A stretch of 64,000 nt of DNA from Branchiostoma floridae. Taxonomy: Eukaryota > Chordata > Leptocardii > Amphioxiformes > Branchiostomatidae. Below, piece after piece: positions 54,101-63,007 of this stretch (the first letter of the stretch is position 1; every line of letters starts with the position of its first letter). Where the stretch lies: contig NC_049980.1 in the NCBI RefSeq assembly GCF_000003815.2, forward strand, positions 33,294,673 to 33,358,672, read 5' to 3'. Both the position numbers and the translations under genes were made by a program. The notes under the pieces were generated by a model. It was not told where the DNA came from and did no database searches. It saw only the letters and a program-made list of their open reading frames with translations.

Positions 54101-57100
54101 AACAGCAAAGTAAAAGAAAAAGAGACTGGTAAAATCCACTCCTGTACACACCACTACCTTTTTCCTTCTGACGCTTCTTGCAGTCATAGTCGAGTCGTCG
54201 GCCCTGTAGCTTCTTGCGATGGTGCTGCAAGAAACAAGGCAAAACTTCAACACATGTAACAAAAGAAAATTTTGTGATCTTCCATAACTTTCCAATGTGT
54301 TCTATTTTGCTAAATAGATTTGCCAGGGTGGGGTGCACTGATTCAGACCCTAGTGCAGCTGCTGCAGAGGGTCCAGGCATGCTTATGCTTCACCCCCTAA
54401 CCCTAATCCTTACCCTGACTCAAACCCAACCCTGACCCTAAGGAAACCCTTACCCTAACCCAACCCTGATCAAACCCTAAACCCAACCCAACCCAACCCA
54501 ACACTGACCCAACCCAAAACTTTACCCTAACGCTAACCCAAACCTAACCCAACCCTACTCTAACCAAACCCTAATCCTAACCCAACCCCAACCCTAACCC
54601 TAACCCTAACCCAAGTCTGACCCTAATTATAACTGCAACTCCAACCCAGACCCTAACCCTAACCCCAACCCTAACCCAACCTAAACCCTAACCCAACCCA
54701 AACCCCAACCCTAATTCTAACTCTAACCCAGACCCTAACCGAACCTTAACCCTAACCTAACCCAGCCCAGCCCTAACCCTAACCCCAACCCTAACCCCAA
54801 CCCGAACCCTAACCCAACCCTGACCCTAAGGCCCACTTTACATTACGTTTTTCGCGTTAGCGGGACTGGCGTTAGCGGGGCTGCATTAGCGGGAGCCCCG
54901 TGTAAAGAGAGTTCCCGTTAACGTAGTCCCGCTAACGCCAAATTTTCTCCCGTCCACTCCGAAGCATACGGCCGTAGGCTCAGCGGGAGTCCCCGTCAAC
55001 GCCAAACTGCGTATAAAGAGAACACGTCGGGCTCGCGTTAGCGGGAGTCAGGGTTAGACGTTTAGCATAAAGCGTGCGCTTATTAGCATATGGCGCGAAA
55101 ATGGTAGGTACAGATTTGCAAAACATTGGAGGAAAATTGCCAGCAGCGATCATGTTCATAACGCTGGGTAAGAATACAGTGATAAGAAAACAGTCTCCCG
55201 ATAGTTACTTTTTTATATACTAGTAGAATGAATGTCAACCAAAAAATCAACCCGAACTACGCAGAAAAAATAGTTTTCACGGCCTGCCTTTTCCGTAATG
55301 GCCACCTACGCAGGCTCTTACGTCAATCGGGTCTGCAGTCAACCTTCAAAGCAGGCAGGATGTCAGCGAAAAATAGTCTCATTCTCACATTTTTGGACGA
55401 CCTACTTTTGCACAATTTTCGTGGAAGACCTGTAAAAAAATATACAAGTTCGATTCCGAATATTTTCTCCTGCAATACATCGTTACGTTATACCGAAACC
55501 AGAAGCCGCTATCTCTGCAAATTTTGTATAAAGTAATCCCATTACGCGTCTCTGATTGGCCATTGCTATGACAGTGGTGGCCGTTGCTATGACATTGGTG
55601 GGGAAATTCCTGCCACATGAACTGCTGGCAGCTTGGGTTTTTACGTACGAGGTAGTTATTATACCTGCAGGAATTATGCGTATATTCACGGTTATTTCAG
55701 TACGTAGCCATAACTTAGCAGGTCATCACTGAAAGAAAGGGATCTTCTATCAAACAGTTCGCTTTGAAAGGGTTTTTAAGTGCTTTTTTTATCGAAAATT
55801 TTGAGGTCGAAGTTACCGGAAGTGTCAGCGAAACAACAACGTAGTCAGGGACTTGTATTTCTCATGCAAGTCACATATTTGAATTTTCAATCACTTGGTA
55901 GCGATACGCAAACAAAAAATTAACGGTTGTTCAATATAACAACGTGCAGCTAAAAAGAACTGCGATCTTTACGGGTAGACTTTCACAAAGATTTTACATT
56001 CCACCGCGCGCTGCGGGTGTCCTGTCAGATTTCCGGGCGGTGTGTCTAAAGAGGTGCTGATAGCGGCGTCCCGATAACGGGAAATTTACCGCTAACGCGA
56101 AAAGCGTAATGTAAAGTGGGCCTAATTCTAACTCCAACCCAGACCCTAACCCAACCTTAACCCTAACCTAACCCAGCGCAAACCCAACACTAACCCTAAC
56201 CTTGATCTTAACCCAACCCTGGCCCAAACGCTAAGTAAACCTACCCCTAACCTAAACCCACCCTAACCCTAACCCACCCCTGATCCTAACCCTAACTAAC
56301 CCTAATCCTGACCCAAACCTTAACCTTAACCCTAACTCTAACGGTTAGTAACCCCAACCCCAGCCCTAACCCCAACCCCAACCCCGACCCCGACCCCGAC
56401 CCCGACCCTGACCCCAAACCTAACCCTAACCCTGACCCTGACCCTAACCCCAACCCTAACCCTGACCCAACCCTACATGACTGTATAACCCTAACTCACC
56501 AAGACTTCCTTGATGTCCTTCTCATGCAGCTGCTGCAGGGGGTCCAGTTAGTTCTGCTTCACTCCATATAACCCTGACCCTAACCCAAACCTACATGTAT
56601 AACCCTAACCTTAACCCTAACCCCAACCCAAACCTACATGTATAACCCTAACCCTAACCCCAAACCTAACCCTAATCCTGACCCCAACCCTAACCCCAAC
56701 CCCAAAACTAACCCCAACCCCAAAACTAACCCTAACCCAACCCTAACTCACCAAGACTTCCTTGATGTCCTTCTCATGCAGCTGCTGCAGGGGGTCCAGG
56801 TAGTTCTGCTTCACAGTGGCATCCAGGTTGTACTTCACCTCTGCCATCTGCTTCAGAGTCTCCCCCATCTCTGACAGGGCCTCGCCTAACATACAAAACA
56901 TCTCAGTACAGATAGGGCCTCGCCTAACACACAACACACATCTCAGTACAGATAGGGCCTCACCTAACACACAACACACATCTCAGTACAGATAGGGCCT
57001 CACCTAACACACAACACATTTCTTAGTACAAGTCATCATTTGTGATGCAATACGTATATGGTATATTTATACTGTTTCATTACTAACATTTTGATTATCC

Positions 57101-60100
57101 AGACATGCTAAGATCTCAACAAAGGGGCATGTATTTTATTCTAAAGCAATGTTGAACTGTAATTTCCAACCAAAAAATTGGACTTTTCAAATTTTCAACC
57201 ATCCAACTCCGGTCTTGTCAAGGAATGAGCAAGTCCAATTTTTGTGTTGGAAATTATGGTGTAGTATTGCTTCAGAATGATGTCTGAAATCTGCTGTGAA
57301 ATTGTGGTAATCTTCATATTTCCATATCCTGCAAATGATGAGGTCTGTTGTACATAACTGTAAGTTCAAACTTGCCCTTTTGGGTATATTCAGCGTACAT
57401 GCAACCTTTTCATAACTATTTACATTCCTATTCATTGAATCAGGGTCTATACTGTATCCCTGTCACTAGTTAAAATCATTTTAAATGGACAGGACCATAT
57501 ACATGGTACGAGATCAAATACCTTGCCTACTGTGACATCGAACAAAGACCAATTGCATGCAGGTAAAATTTGAGTTGTATGATATTATTTGATTTCTGAT
57601 GTCTACCTGCACCTAACCTGCACTGGTCCATCTACTTAGTATAACTATATGTAGACCTGTAGAAAATCCCATCTTAAGTCCTCCTAGTTCTCAGTATTCA
57701 TATGGTACAATTTACCATTTAAAATTTAACTTGATAATATTTTATGACAATAACAACTAAAAATAAATTACAGAAAATGTTGCCCATGGCAGTGCAATGA
57801 GGCAAATTCAAAAACAATTCAATCTATAAACAAAAACGCATTCTAAATCTTTCTAGTTTCTCTTAATTACGCAAAGCTTCTGCTATGCCCATCATGCAAT
57901 ACACTTAATTTCTGAAGGATACCAGCTCCAGCCAATAGCCATGCCATGCACAAGTTTCAGCATCTATCCGCATTAATATTGTGTCTATGCCAAGACATTA
58001 TCATACGCAGCGCCTAAACAAACACTGTGGGAAGACTCCATTAAACCGGACTGAGATTTCCACTTTTTGGGGCATGGCCTCTAACCTGCTGTCAGCCAAT
58101 CAGAGAATCAGCTTTACTATGGCTGGGTACCGGTACAGAAACTTTAGGTTCAGGTCCGGTTCAGGTCCAGAGGATCAGGTCCAGGTCCGGACCTGAACCT
58201 GGACCTGATTCAGTATGTGAAAACTTGTAAATGGACAAAATTCAAAACAATGGTCCATTTCACTAGGAAGAAATCTGTTTGTGGAGTATTCGACTCCAAC
58301 TGGCGTTTTAAACCCTACAAGGCTACATTGTAACTGCGTCTGTACGATTAGCTGTAAACCTTGGTAGAAACGACTATAGACTCAACGCTACTTTGCTCTT
58401 GATATTTTCTTTGACTGGTAAGCCCTAAAACGTGTGAATGCTTCGATCATATAATCTATTCATTTTCCAATAGGTCCAACATCTGGTCCACCAATTTTTT
58501 TCAGGTCCGGTTTTTCCGGACCGGTCCAATAAGAAAAAAACGGTTTTGTACCGGTACACTGTACCGGTGCCCAGCTCTAAGCTTTACCTAAAGAAAACAT
58601 ATATTATATACTTCCCTGATTGGTTGACAGCTACTTAGAGACCATGCCCACAAAACTGGAACCCCCGGGTTAGCATAGTCTCTCCGACACGTACACGTAT
58701 TGTATAGCCTGCGTTCAAGGCCGTGTGTAGGAGAATATGCCAAGATGGCTGCAGCTCATCTACAATGTTAATATCCACTGACGACTACAGCATTACCATC
58801 AGGACTCACCTATCTTTTTACTTATGAGGTGGATTTGAAATAAACATAAAGAAAATGAATAGACTGTAGCTTATATGGGAAACAAATTATACACAGTTTG
58901 AGATAAAAGATGGTACTAGAAAACATGATAAAGAGATAGAGCAGGAGAATTTGTCATGGGGTAGGTAAACTTTCAAACGAAAGAGATTTTACAGCCAAAC
59001 TCTTGTATTGGAAATGACATCTTTCATGTGTTCAACAAAATTTTGTCCAAGTTGCGTTGTGTTGTCTTTTCAACCTGCATTGTAAAATATGGGTCACTTT
59101 CATAAAAAATCTACAGTGTAAATTAAAACTGTAATTTGAGGTAGACTGTACAAAATGAATAAAGAAGTTTCGTCCAAATGTAGATGAAACAATGTTTTTT
59201 TGGGGGGGGTTTCTCCTGTCGATTGGACAGATGAGGAGGCAGACAGGCTAGTTGCCTGTTTGCCTGACCTGCACATGACTTTTTTATGGTGAAGGAGGGG
59301 TGTGCAATTCCTTCTCCACCCTCTCGTCTACTGGAGCACTAGGTCTCACAGGGGCAACTGTATGCAACGTGTGAGGCGGCTCTAGCAGATGCAGCTTTGT
59401 TGTTCGGAGTATCAGTCTCCTAGGAGGACTTCCAACCAAGGATGTAGGGGGTTCCTCCTACCCCCGACTCGTGTGTCATGGCGGGTGCGTCATGCCCGAA
59501 CATGCCCCTAAGGCCTGTCTCGGCCACATAGCCCCACCAAGCCACACAAGGCCACTAGATACTCATTTACACCTGAGTTAAGTGAGGAAAGTCGTGTTAA
59601 GTGCCTTTCCCAAGGGCACAAGATCGGTGACACAGCAGCTGGATTCGAACCCGTAACCTCTCGGTCTTGAGCTGCAAATGCTGCCACTGCGCCACGCGGT
59701 CCCACGATGAAACAATGTAGCAGGTACTTTATGGACAAGGTTCAATCGAATCAGATATGATGTGAAATTCTGTATGTGCGGATAGGATTTCAGCCATGTA
59801 ACAATCATTGCAGTACAAGTTTTCAATCAGGAAGGGCCATGATAATAACCTGCCACGGGGGAAATCATCTGAGTATTTTGTCCGTGCGTTCAGGCCAAGT
59901 TTAATTCCATAACAAAAATGCTGTAAAGCTACGGAGACGACGACGTCGATTAAGGTCAGACATCCAGGTTATACATTTGTAAGATAAGCCCAAAAGCTCT
60001 TTGGAATCCAAATTGTCTTCAGTCTGAATTGTCTTATAACGTTTCCTATTGGACAACTGAAATTGTCTTCATTCATAGTTAGAGTATAAAATACCTGTTT

Positions 60101-63007
60101 CTTCTAGGTCACTTCAGTGTCACTGACGAAGGATAGTGGATTCTATCCGAAACGTCTGACCTATCCAAAAACCATATCCAGTTGCTTGAGTAACTACTTT
60201 TTGGCGTATCTTATTACCTGGATGTCTAACCTACATCGACGAAGCCCAAAAGCAGTTACTGTACAAACTGAATATTATTTTAGAAACGGCTAGACATTTC
60301 AGATAGCATTCACTTATAACTTTCGTCAGAGACATTGAAGAGATCTGGTAGCAACAGGTTTTATACCCAAACTATGAATTGATATGCAAAGGAGCTGAAG
60401 ACAGTTTTGGATTGTCCAATAGGAAACAAGGTAAGATGAAGTTGAATCAAATGAGTTAATTAGCTCCTGTTGTTTGAGCTACAGACACTAAGAATACTGT
60501 AAATGCAGAAATGTTTGCAGCGGTTTTATGTTCTCGGTTTTCACAGACACTTCACCGCGATATTAAAACCACCGCGAATATTTTTCCATGGCAGTAAGAG
60601 ACTACAGTACATGGTGCTACCCGATATTAAAACCACCATGAAAAGTCCCTTTTCCCGCTACCACAAAATTAAATCCCTGCAAAGTTAAATGAATTTACAG
60701 TAATGTACAATTGTTGTTCTGCAGTCTTCTGTACAGTTATGTTCAAACCTTTCTATAAACCCCATGACAAAAGAAATCTGGCAAACTGTTGAAATAGATT
60801 CTGACAGTATGAAGCAAAGATGTATAATTGCCAACACAAAACTGGACCTGACCAAACTGTCCAACTCAAGTCTTTGTTAAGGAATGAAAAATCCATCTCT
60901 TCTGTGACATCACAATAATGTAGATGGAACATGCCATGCAGAAAACATGACATCACAGAAGCAACGAATTGCTCTTTCCTTGAAAACGACTAGGCGGTTG
61001 AACAGTCGAAAATTTGGGTACATCTAAATTTTGTGTTACAGTTCAAGTTTGCTTAACTTCTACCAGCACAGATGGAATTTCAAGCCAAGATTCTGACAGT
61101 ATTCTGATCCCTAAATTCAAACAGCACTAGATAAGTGAGTCCTGAATGCTTGCTACCGTATTAGCCTGGCGTTACACCTGCACTATGCTACAGGGGGTTT
61201 AGGAAACAAACATGGTGAAAATACATACCATAGTTTCTCCAATCTGCATTATAACATGGAAAAAAAGAATGAGAACAGGTTTTCAGCATGAGGAAGAGAG
61301 ATTTATGTTAGCCAAGTACATTTCACTGGATGGTGATGAGAGAATCTTAAAGTATTTGGCACTGAAGTCTGTTGACCAAATATATACTTTCTTCTGGCAA
61401 AGTTTGGGCACTGTTCAGTTTTGTCAAAATTTAGTTCTTTCCTTCTGCAAATCCGATTCAGCAAATCAACTTTTTCATCAGTTTATCTGAGGAAAATACC
61501 TTGTGCTCATGTAGAGCCTTTTAATCCATCACTATTATTACTTCATAATCTTTTCATAATCTCCAGAAATTACATGCTGCCCAACAGCTTATCTTACAGT
61601 TCTTTACTGTCAATTGCTGAGCAAGATGTATTTGGTGGAACTCACTGACTGACACATAATTCACAGCCAAAGAAACACACCCAATATGCCATATACAATA
61701 AGCCCTAGGCTATGGCGAAATACAGCATTTCCTTCATTTTTCAACAGCCAAGCACTTCTTTGTGAAAGTTTGATCTAGAAATAAGATTTCGCTGCCAATA
61801 GTTGTGCCATGCTCTCTAAAGCTGCCATTCTGTTCCAGCAAACTGCACTCAGACCAACATGGAGTCGAAAAAACGTGCAAGAATACACAATAGACAGGAA
61901 TGGAGTAGAAACAAATCAAAAGACTCGAAATGTTTATTTCAATCAACGTCTGTCAAGTTTTGACAATCAAACAAAGAGACAGGTTGATTATTATTTGCAT
62001 ATTCATTTTAACTTGATATACAATTTCATACTTATCTATATTTATTCATTAGCAAATGTGACAATTTCATATGTCAGGATAATTCAGAAAAGGACACAAA
62101 TATTTTTTATATGCTATCCTATAACATGTAGGTCACTAAAAATTTTGAACGACAACATATGATTTAGAAACATTGTGATTTATTGTGACATGTAATGTCT
62201 CAACATTGCTGTATTTTGACCACATAAAGAATACATATCAAATATTAGCTAATCAAATCTTCCACAGAACTGGTGTCCTTCCAAACCTTTAGTGACCAGT
62301 ACTTGACAAAAGTGTTATATGTCAGATGTCAAGTAATAAGCATAGATCATGCGTTCAATCTTTAGAAGACTTTCATTTTCTTTCTACTTATGACTGAAAA
62401 ACACTATACAGCTGTCTTCCATCAGTTTATTCGTAAGTCTGCTAAGTTAAGAGTAATTCTTCAGTCAGTGACTCTTGAAGACATGCAAAACACGTACATA
62501 TACCTCGATGTCTGGTCAGAACATTTTTATCACAGAATAACCTAGTCGTGCAAGACTACGTTGGAGACTGTGTATATGCATACCTGGGGATATCCACACT
62601 GTCTTAGACCGTCTCGTAATCTTCCGAGACTAGGTCATTCTGCGATCAATGTACTGGGCAGACAATGACAATTTGGAGGTACGTATTTTACGCGTTTTCA
62701 ACAGTCACTGATTGAAGAATTACTCAATAACCTACTCATAGTCATATGTGACTGATGAAACTTTTTAACGAAATCGGCTAACGTAGCCATTGCCACCACA
62801 TCTCCATTGTTCATGGTGTTGTGCAGCAGGGAGAAGGTAATTATTAAAACTTACCGTACTCCGACGATACGGAGCCCTCACTCAACTCACGCCCGTACTT
62901 CATCATACAATCTCCCAGGGTCCCCTCTGGCTGGGGGTACTGCGTGGTGCGCGCCTGCCCACGGATTTTGGAAAACTGGTTTTGAGCCGCAAGTCTTGCA
63001 CGAGAAG
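41941..63007 (-). CDS. SH3GL: Endophilin A (N-BAR and SH3 protein), 5' end outside the window
   Basis: Minus-strand exons, 5' to 3': 63007-62855, 56885-56752, 54224-54158, 52324-52224, 51710-51607, 50810-50680, (candidate cassette 46003-45794), 42155-41941. All junctions are GT-AG and phases agree, giving about 300 residues (about 370 with the cassette). Endophilin A bends and tubulates plasma membrane in clathrin-mediated and fast endocytosis and recruits dynamin and synaptojanin through its SH3 domain. Seen: BAR helices ([80 protein letters not shown]), linker, SH3 ([20 protein letters not shown].., ALYDF, ENWFEG, NYVE motifs). The amphipathic H0 helix and first about 65 residues must lie right of 63007. 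Introns carry many repeats and duplicated splice sites. Confidence 0.95.
42880..43250. mobile_element. Foldback element, family of 22676-23125
   Basis: TTTCGGTGATGTTTGTCACC..TCAGGGTAATACTGACCGG on the left and GTCAGTATTGCCCTGAAGAA..GGTGACAGGCAGTC on the right are inverted. Inside, GCAGCTAGGTGTCGCT is repeated three times in tandem and once inverted. Confidence 0.75.
44278..44559 (+). CDS. Orphan open frame opposite to endophilin, function unknown
   Basis: An open frame with protein-like composition: [56 protein letters not shown], then ISVS and TAA. Acceptor-like AGs (CTGTCTACAG, TTGAATGCAG) precede it, so it could be the terminal exon of another gene or a captured fragment. A related, decayed piece ([13 protein letters not shown]) follows at about 44865-44905 on the same strand. 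It lies inside an endophilin intron. I do not recognise a domain. Confidence 0.3.
   Translation, partial: EFCILNAGQSQECPQLFNCTKIEYDQELRRLQKTLPRQRTTDYTFPTVMDYSTGWSTSTIYDTDAQDRGSCSCGTGMGTLDGKCMEEKLISVS
45487..45571. other. Nested inverted repeat
   Basis: Inner arms CTATCGCTTGC (45523-45533) and GCAAGCGATAG (45547-45557), outer arms CCAGCTGGC (45487-45495) and GCCAGCTGG (45563-45571). The arms are unequally spaced, so it does not look like a microRNA precursor. Confidence 0.6.
45794..46003 (-). CDS. SH3GL: Candidate cassette exon of endophilin A: Ser-Pro repeat linker
   Basis: A 210-nt stretch open on the minus strand. It is entered through TACTAAT (branch-point like), a pyrimidine tract and CATGCCTGCTAG, and left through donor GTATGT. 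Both ends are phase 1, exactly matching the junction between 50680 and 42155. It codes [20 protein letters not shown], more SP repeats ([20 protein letters not shown]), then [12 protein letters not shown] and [11 protein letters not shown]. That makes eleven SP or TP sites and a PPTPPR class SH3 ligand in the region between BAR and SH3. No such exon is known to me in vertebrate endophilins. Use as an alternative exon is inferred. Confidence 0.7.
47446..47640. repeat. 70-bp minisatellite with GGTTAGGGTTAG, 3 copies
   Basis: GGGTTAGGGTTAGCCTGTGT followed by GGGTCGGAGCTAATTCCCT and ACCACAGACCAGGCTGTGG, starting at 47446, 47516 and 47586. Confidence 0.9.
47838..48384. mobile_element. TIR element with TTAA target duplication (piggyBac-like MITE)
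   Basis: Perfect inverted ends AGGTCTACTACGCAATTATT (22 bp) flanked by TTAA at 47834-47837 and 48385-48388. 547 bp, no transposase. TTAA duplication is the hallmark of piggyBac elements; the class call is inference. Confidence 0.75.
48530..48720. mobile_element. MITE, CATCTGTGTTGG family
   Basis: AGTTCATCTGTGTTGTTAGA and TCCTACCATCACAGATGAAC ends; interior TTGAACTGTAATTTTCAACA and its partner GTTTGAAATTACAGTTTAAC. Followed at about 49100-49153 by three tandem copies of the 17-mer GCTTGATCATTTTTGGT. Confidence 0.75.
50482..50646. mobile_element. MITE with TCCAAGCAGATCCTACGG ends, copy 2 (reversed)
   Basis: Starts TAATCTCCATGCAGATCCTA and ends TAGGATCTGCTTGGAGATTA, with AAGATAGTACCAAACTGGCC and GGTGTCC..TTGCC shared with 4613-4787 in reverse. 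It lies about 35 bases downstream of an endophilin donor. Confidence 0.8.
50680..50810 (-). CDS. SH3GL: Endophilin A exon: end of BAR and linker
   Basis: Encodes [20 protein letters not shown] then [20 protein letters not shown] and SAK. ASSRP matches the end of the endophilin BAR domain. The acceptor sits in a long C-tract (CCCCCCAG). Donor GTGGGT after one base of the next codon (phase 1). Confidence 0.92.
51265..51485 (-). mobile_element. tRNA-derived SINE relic
   Basis: GTGAGGAAAGTCGTGTTGGG and GGATTCGAACCCAGGACCTC (intact box B, read on the minus strand) match the SINE at 59512-59702. The A-box side is diverged. Confidence 0.65.
51524..51644 (-). repeat. 38-bp tandem repeat that triplicates an endophilin donor site
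   Basis: AACTCACCTGCTCTGTAG starts at 51524, 51562 and 51600 (exact 38-bp steps). On the minus strand each copy reads ACAGAGCAG followed by GTGAGTT, so three identical 5' splice sites lie in a row. Only the rightmost (51607) continues the known reading frame. Using the others adds 38 or 76 bases and shifts frame. Confidence 0.9.
51607..51710 (-). CDS. SH3GL: Endophilin A exon: BAR helix 3
   Basis: Encodes [34 protein letters not shown], matching the V(E/D)Q(V/I)SQL..DYH(R/Q)Q segment of endophilins. Acceptor GCCCATCTAG, donor GTGAGT (phase 2). Confidence 0.95.
52224..52324 (-). CDS. SH3GL: Endophilin A exon: BAR helix 2/3
   Basis: Encodes [34 protein letters not shown]. (M/L)EKFEESKE is an endophilin signature. 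Acceptor ATAAGCAG, donor GTGAGT. Confidence 0.95.
52409..52607. mobile_element. MITE, CATCTGTGTTGG family, near-perfect hairpin core
   Basis: AACTGTAATATCCAACACAA..TTTTCAACTGAACAGCAC is mirrored by GTGCTGTTCAGTCGAAAA..TATGTTGGATATTACAGTT. Right end GACTTCTACCAAG..ACACAGATGAGC. The hairpin is about 125 nt long. Confidence 0.8.
54158..54224 (-). CDS. SH3GL: Endophilin A exon: BAR helix 2
   Basis: Encodes [22 protein letters not shown], matching HHLKKLEGRRLD(F/Y)DYKKKR. The lysine and arginine side chains form the membrane-binding face. Acceptor TTTCTTGCAG, donor GTAGTG, phase 1. Confidence 0.95.
54353..54829. repeat. Degenerate telomere-like (CCCTAA)n array, left part
   Basis: From about 54395 the sequence is CCCTAACC-type repeats with many variants (CCCAACC, CCCTGACC). 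At 54353-54393 a decayed copy of the neighbouring BAR exon (GCAGCTGCTGCAGAGGGTCC) starts it. Confidence 0.85.
54830..56122. mobile_element. Harbinger-like TIR element inserted in the telomere-like array
   Basis: 34-bp inverted ends starting GGCCCACTTTACATTACG with one mismatch, flanked by TAA on both sides (54827-54829 and 56123-56125). The subterminal part repeats GCGTTAGCGGGA-type motifs in both orientations, as transposase-binding arrays do. Short frames inside (for example 55228-55536, +) show no recognised transposase, so it is probably non-autonomous. TAA duplication and GGCC ends fit PIF/Harbinger; the class is inference. Confidence 0.85.
56126..56750. repeat. Degenerate telomere-like (CCCTAA)n array, right part
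   Basis: Continues the array on the other side of the inserted element and runs up to the donor of the endophilin exon at 56752. Contains the broken exon copy at 56500-56562. Confidence 0.88.
56500..56562 (-). pseudogene. Partial, stopped copy of the endophilin BAR exon
   Basis: Minus strand reads VKQN, stop (TAA where the real exon has a Tyr codon), [16 protein letters not shown] and then donor GTGAGT. Otherwise almost identical to the 3' half of exon 56752-56885. Lies inside the telomere-like array. Confidence 0.88.
56752..56885 (-). CDS. SH3GL: Endophilin A exon: BAR helix 1/2
   Basis: Encodes [45 protein letters not shown], matching the AEVKDSLD..VKQNFIDPLQ region. Acceptor TATGTTAG, donor GTGAGT, phase 1 in and 0 out. 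Confidence 0.95.
56883..57020 (-). repeat. 38-40-bp tandem repeat that carries four copies of an endophilin acceptor
   Basis: On the plus strand CGCCTAAC or CACCTAAC occurs at 56883, 56921, 56961 and 57001, each with CATCTCAGTACAGATAGGGC. On the minus strand each copy reads TTGTGTGTTAG followed by G(C/T)GAGGCC, that is, intron end plus the first bases of the exon. Only the copy at 56885 leads into the full exon. Confidence 0.9.
57128..57283. mobile_element. MITE, CATCTGTGTTGG family, internal hairpin only
   Basis: TTGAACTGTAATTTCCAACC..GGACTTTTCAAATTTT against CAAGTCCAATTTTTGTGTTG..GAAATTATGG. Outer ends are lost. From 57300 to 58100 nothing is recognised. Confidence 0.7.
58120..58580. mobile_element. 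TIR element with GGCTGGGTACCGGTACAG ends
   Basis: Left end GGCTGGGTACCGGTACAG, right end CTGTACCGGTGCCCAGCTC. Next to the left end is a run of GGTCC/AGGTC words forming a palindrome (CAGGTCCAGGTCCGGACCTG). Non-coding. Confidence 0.7.
59512..59702 (-). mobile_element. tRNA-derived SINE with intact A and B boxes
   Basis: On the minus strand GTGGCGCAGTGGCAGC (A box, about 59681-59695) is followed by GGTTCGAATCC (perfect B box, 59641-59651) and a body with GTGCCCTTGGGAAAGGCACT. The two boxes are spaced as in tRNA genes. Relatives at 3500-3715 and 51265-51485 have the same orientation. Confidence 0.8.
60495..60702. mobile_element. MITE, TACTGTAAATGCA family, copy 3
   Basis: Starts TACTGTAAATGCAGAAATGT and ends GAATTTACAGTA; interior CCATGGCAGTAAGAGACTAC and TTTTCCCGCTACCACAAAAT match copies 1 and 2. 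Confidence 0.8.
60795..61088. mobile_element. MITE, CATCTGTGTTGG family, enlarged copy
   Basis: GCCAACACAAAACTGGACCT..GTCTTTGTTAAGGAATGA on the left and GTCGAAAATTTGGGTACA..ACTTCTACCAGCACAGATGG on the right, with about 90 bp inserted in the loop. From 61100 to 62440 nothing else is recognised. Confidence 0.65.
62442..62733. mobile_element. Foldback MITE with nested inverted repeats
   Basis: Outer arms GAGTAATTCTTCAGTCAGTG and CACTGATTGAAGAATTACTC; inner arms CAGAATAACCTAGTC (about 62533) and GACTAGGTCATTCTG (about 62628). Ends about 120 bases from the next endophilin exon. Confidence 0.75.
62855..63007 (-). CDS. SH3GL: Endophilin A, most upstream exon in the window (BAR helix 1)
   Basis: Encodes (A)[50 protein letters not shown], then one base of a Gly codon. 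Matches the NPASRAKL..SKIRGQ..GYPQ.EG.L.. segment of endophilins. Acceptor TCTCTCTCTCCAG; starts with two bases of a codon begun in an exon right of the window. From 63010 to 64000 I find no further exon, only a dispersed AGTCAAAACTGCC repeat near 63685. Confidence 0.94.

Noticed and set aside
56638-56874. [11 protein letters not shown] repeat protein
   Set aside because: Translation of the degenerate CCCTAA array, not a gene.
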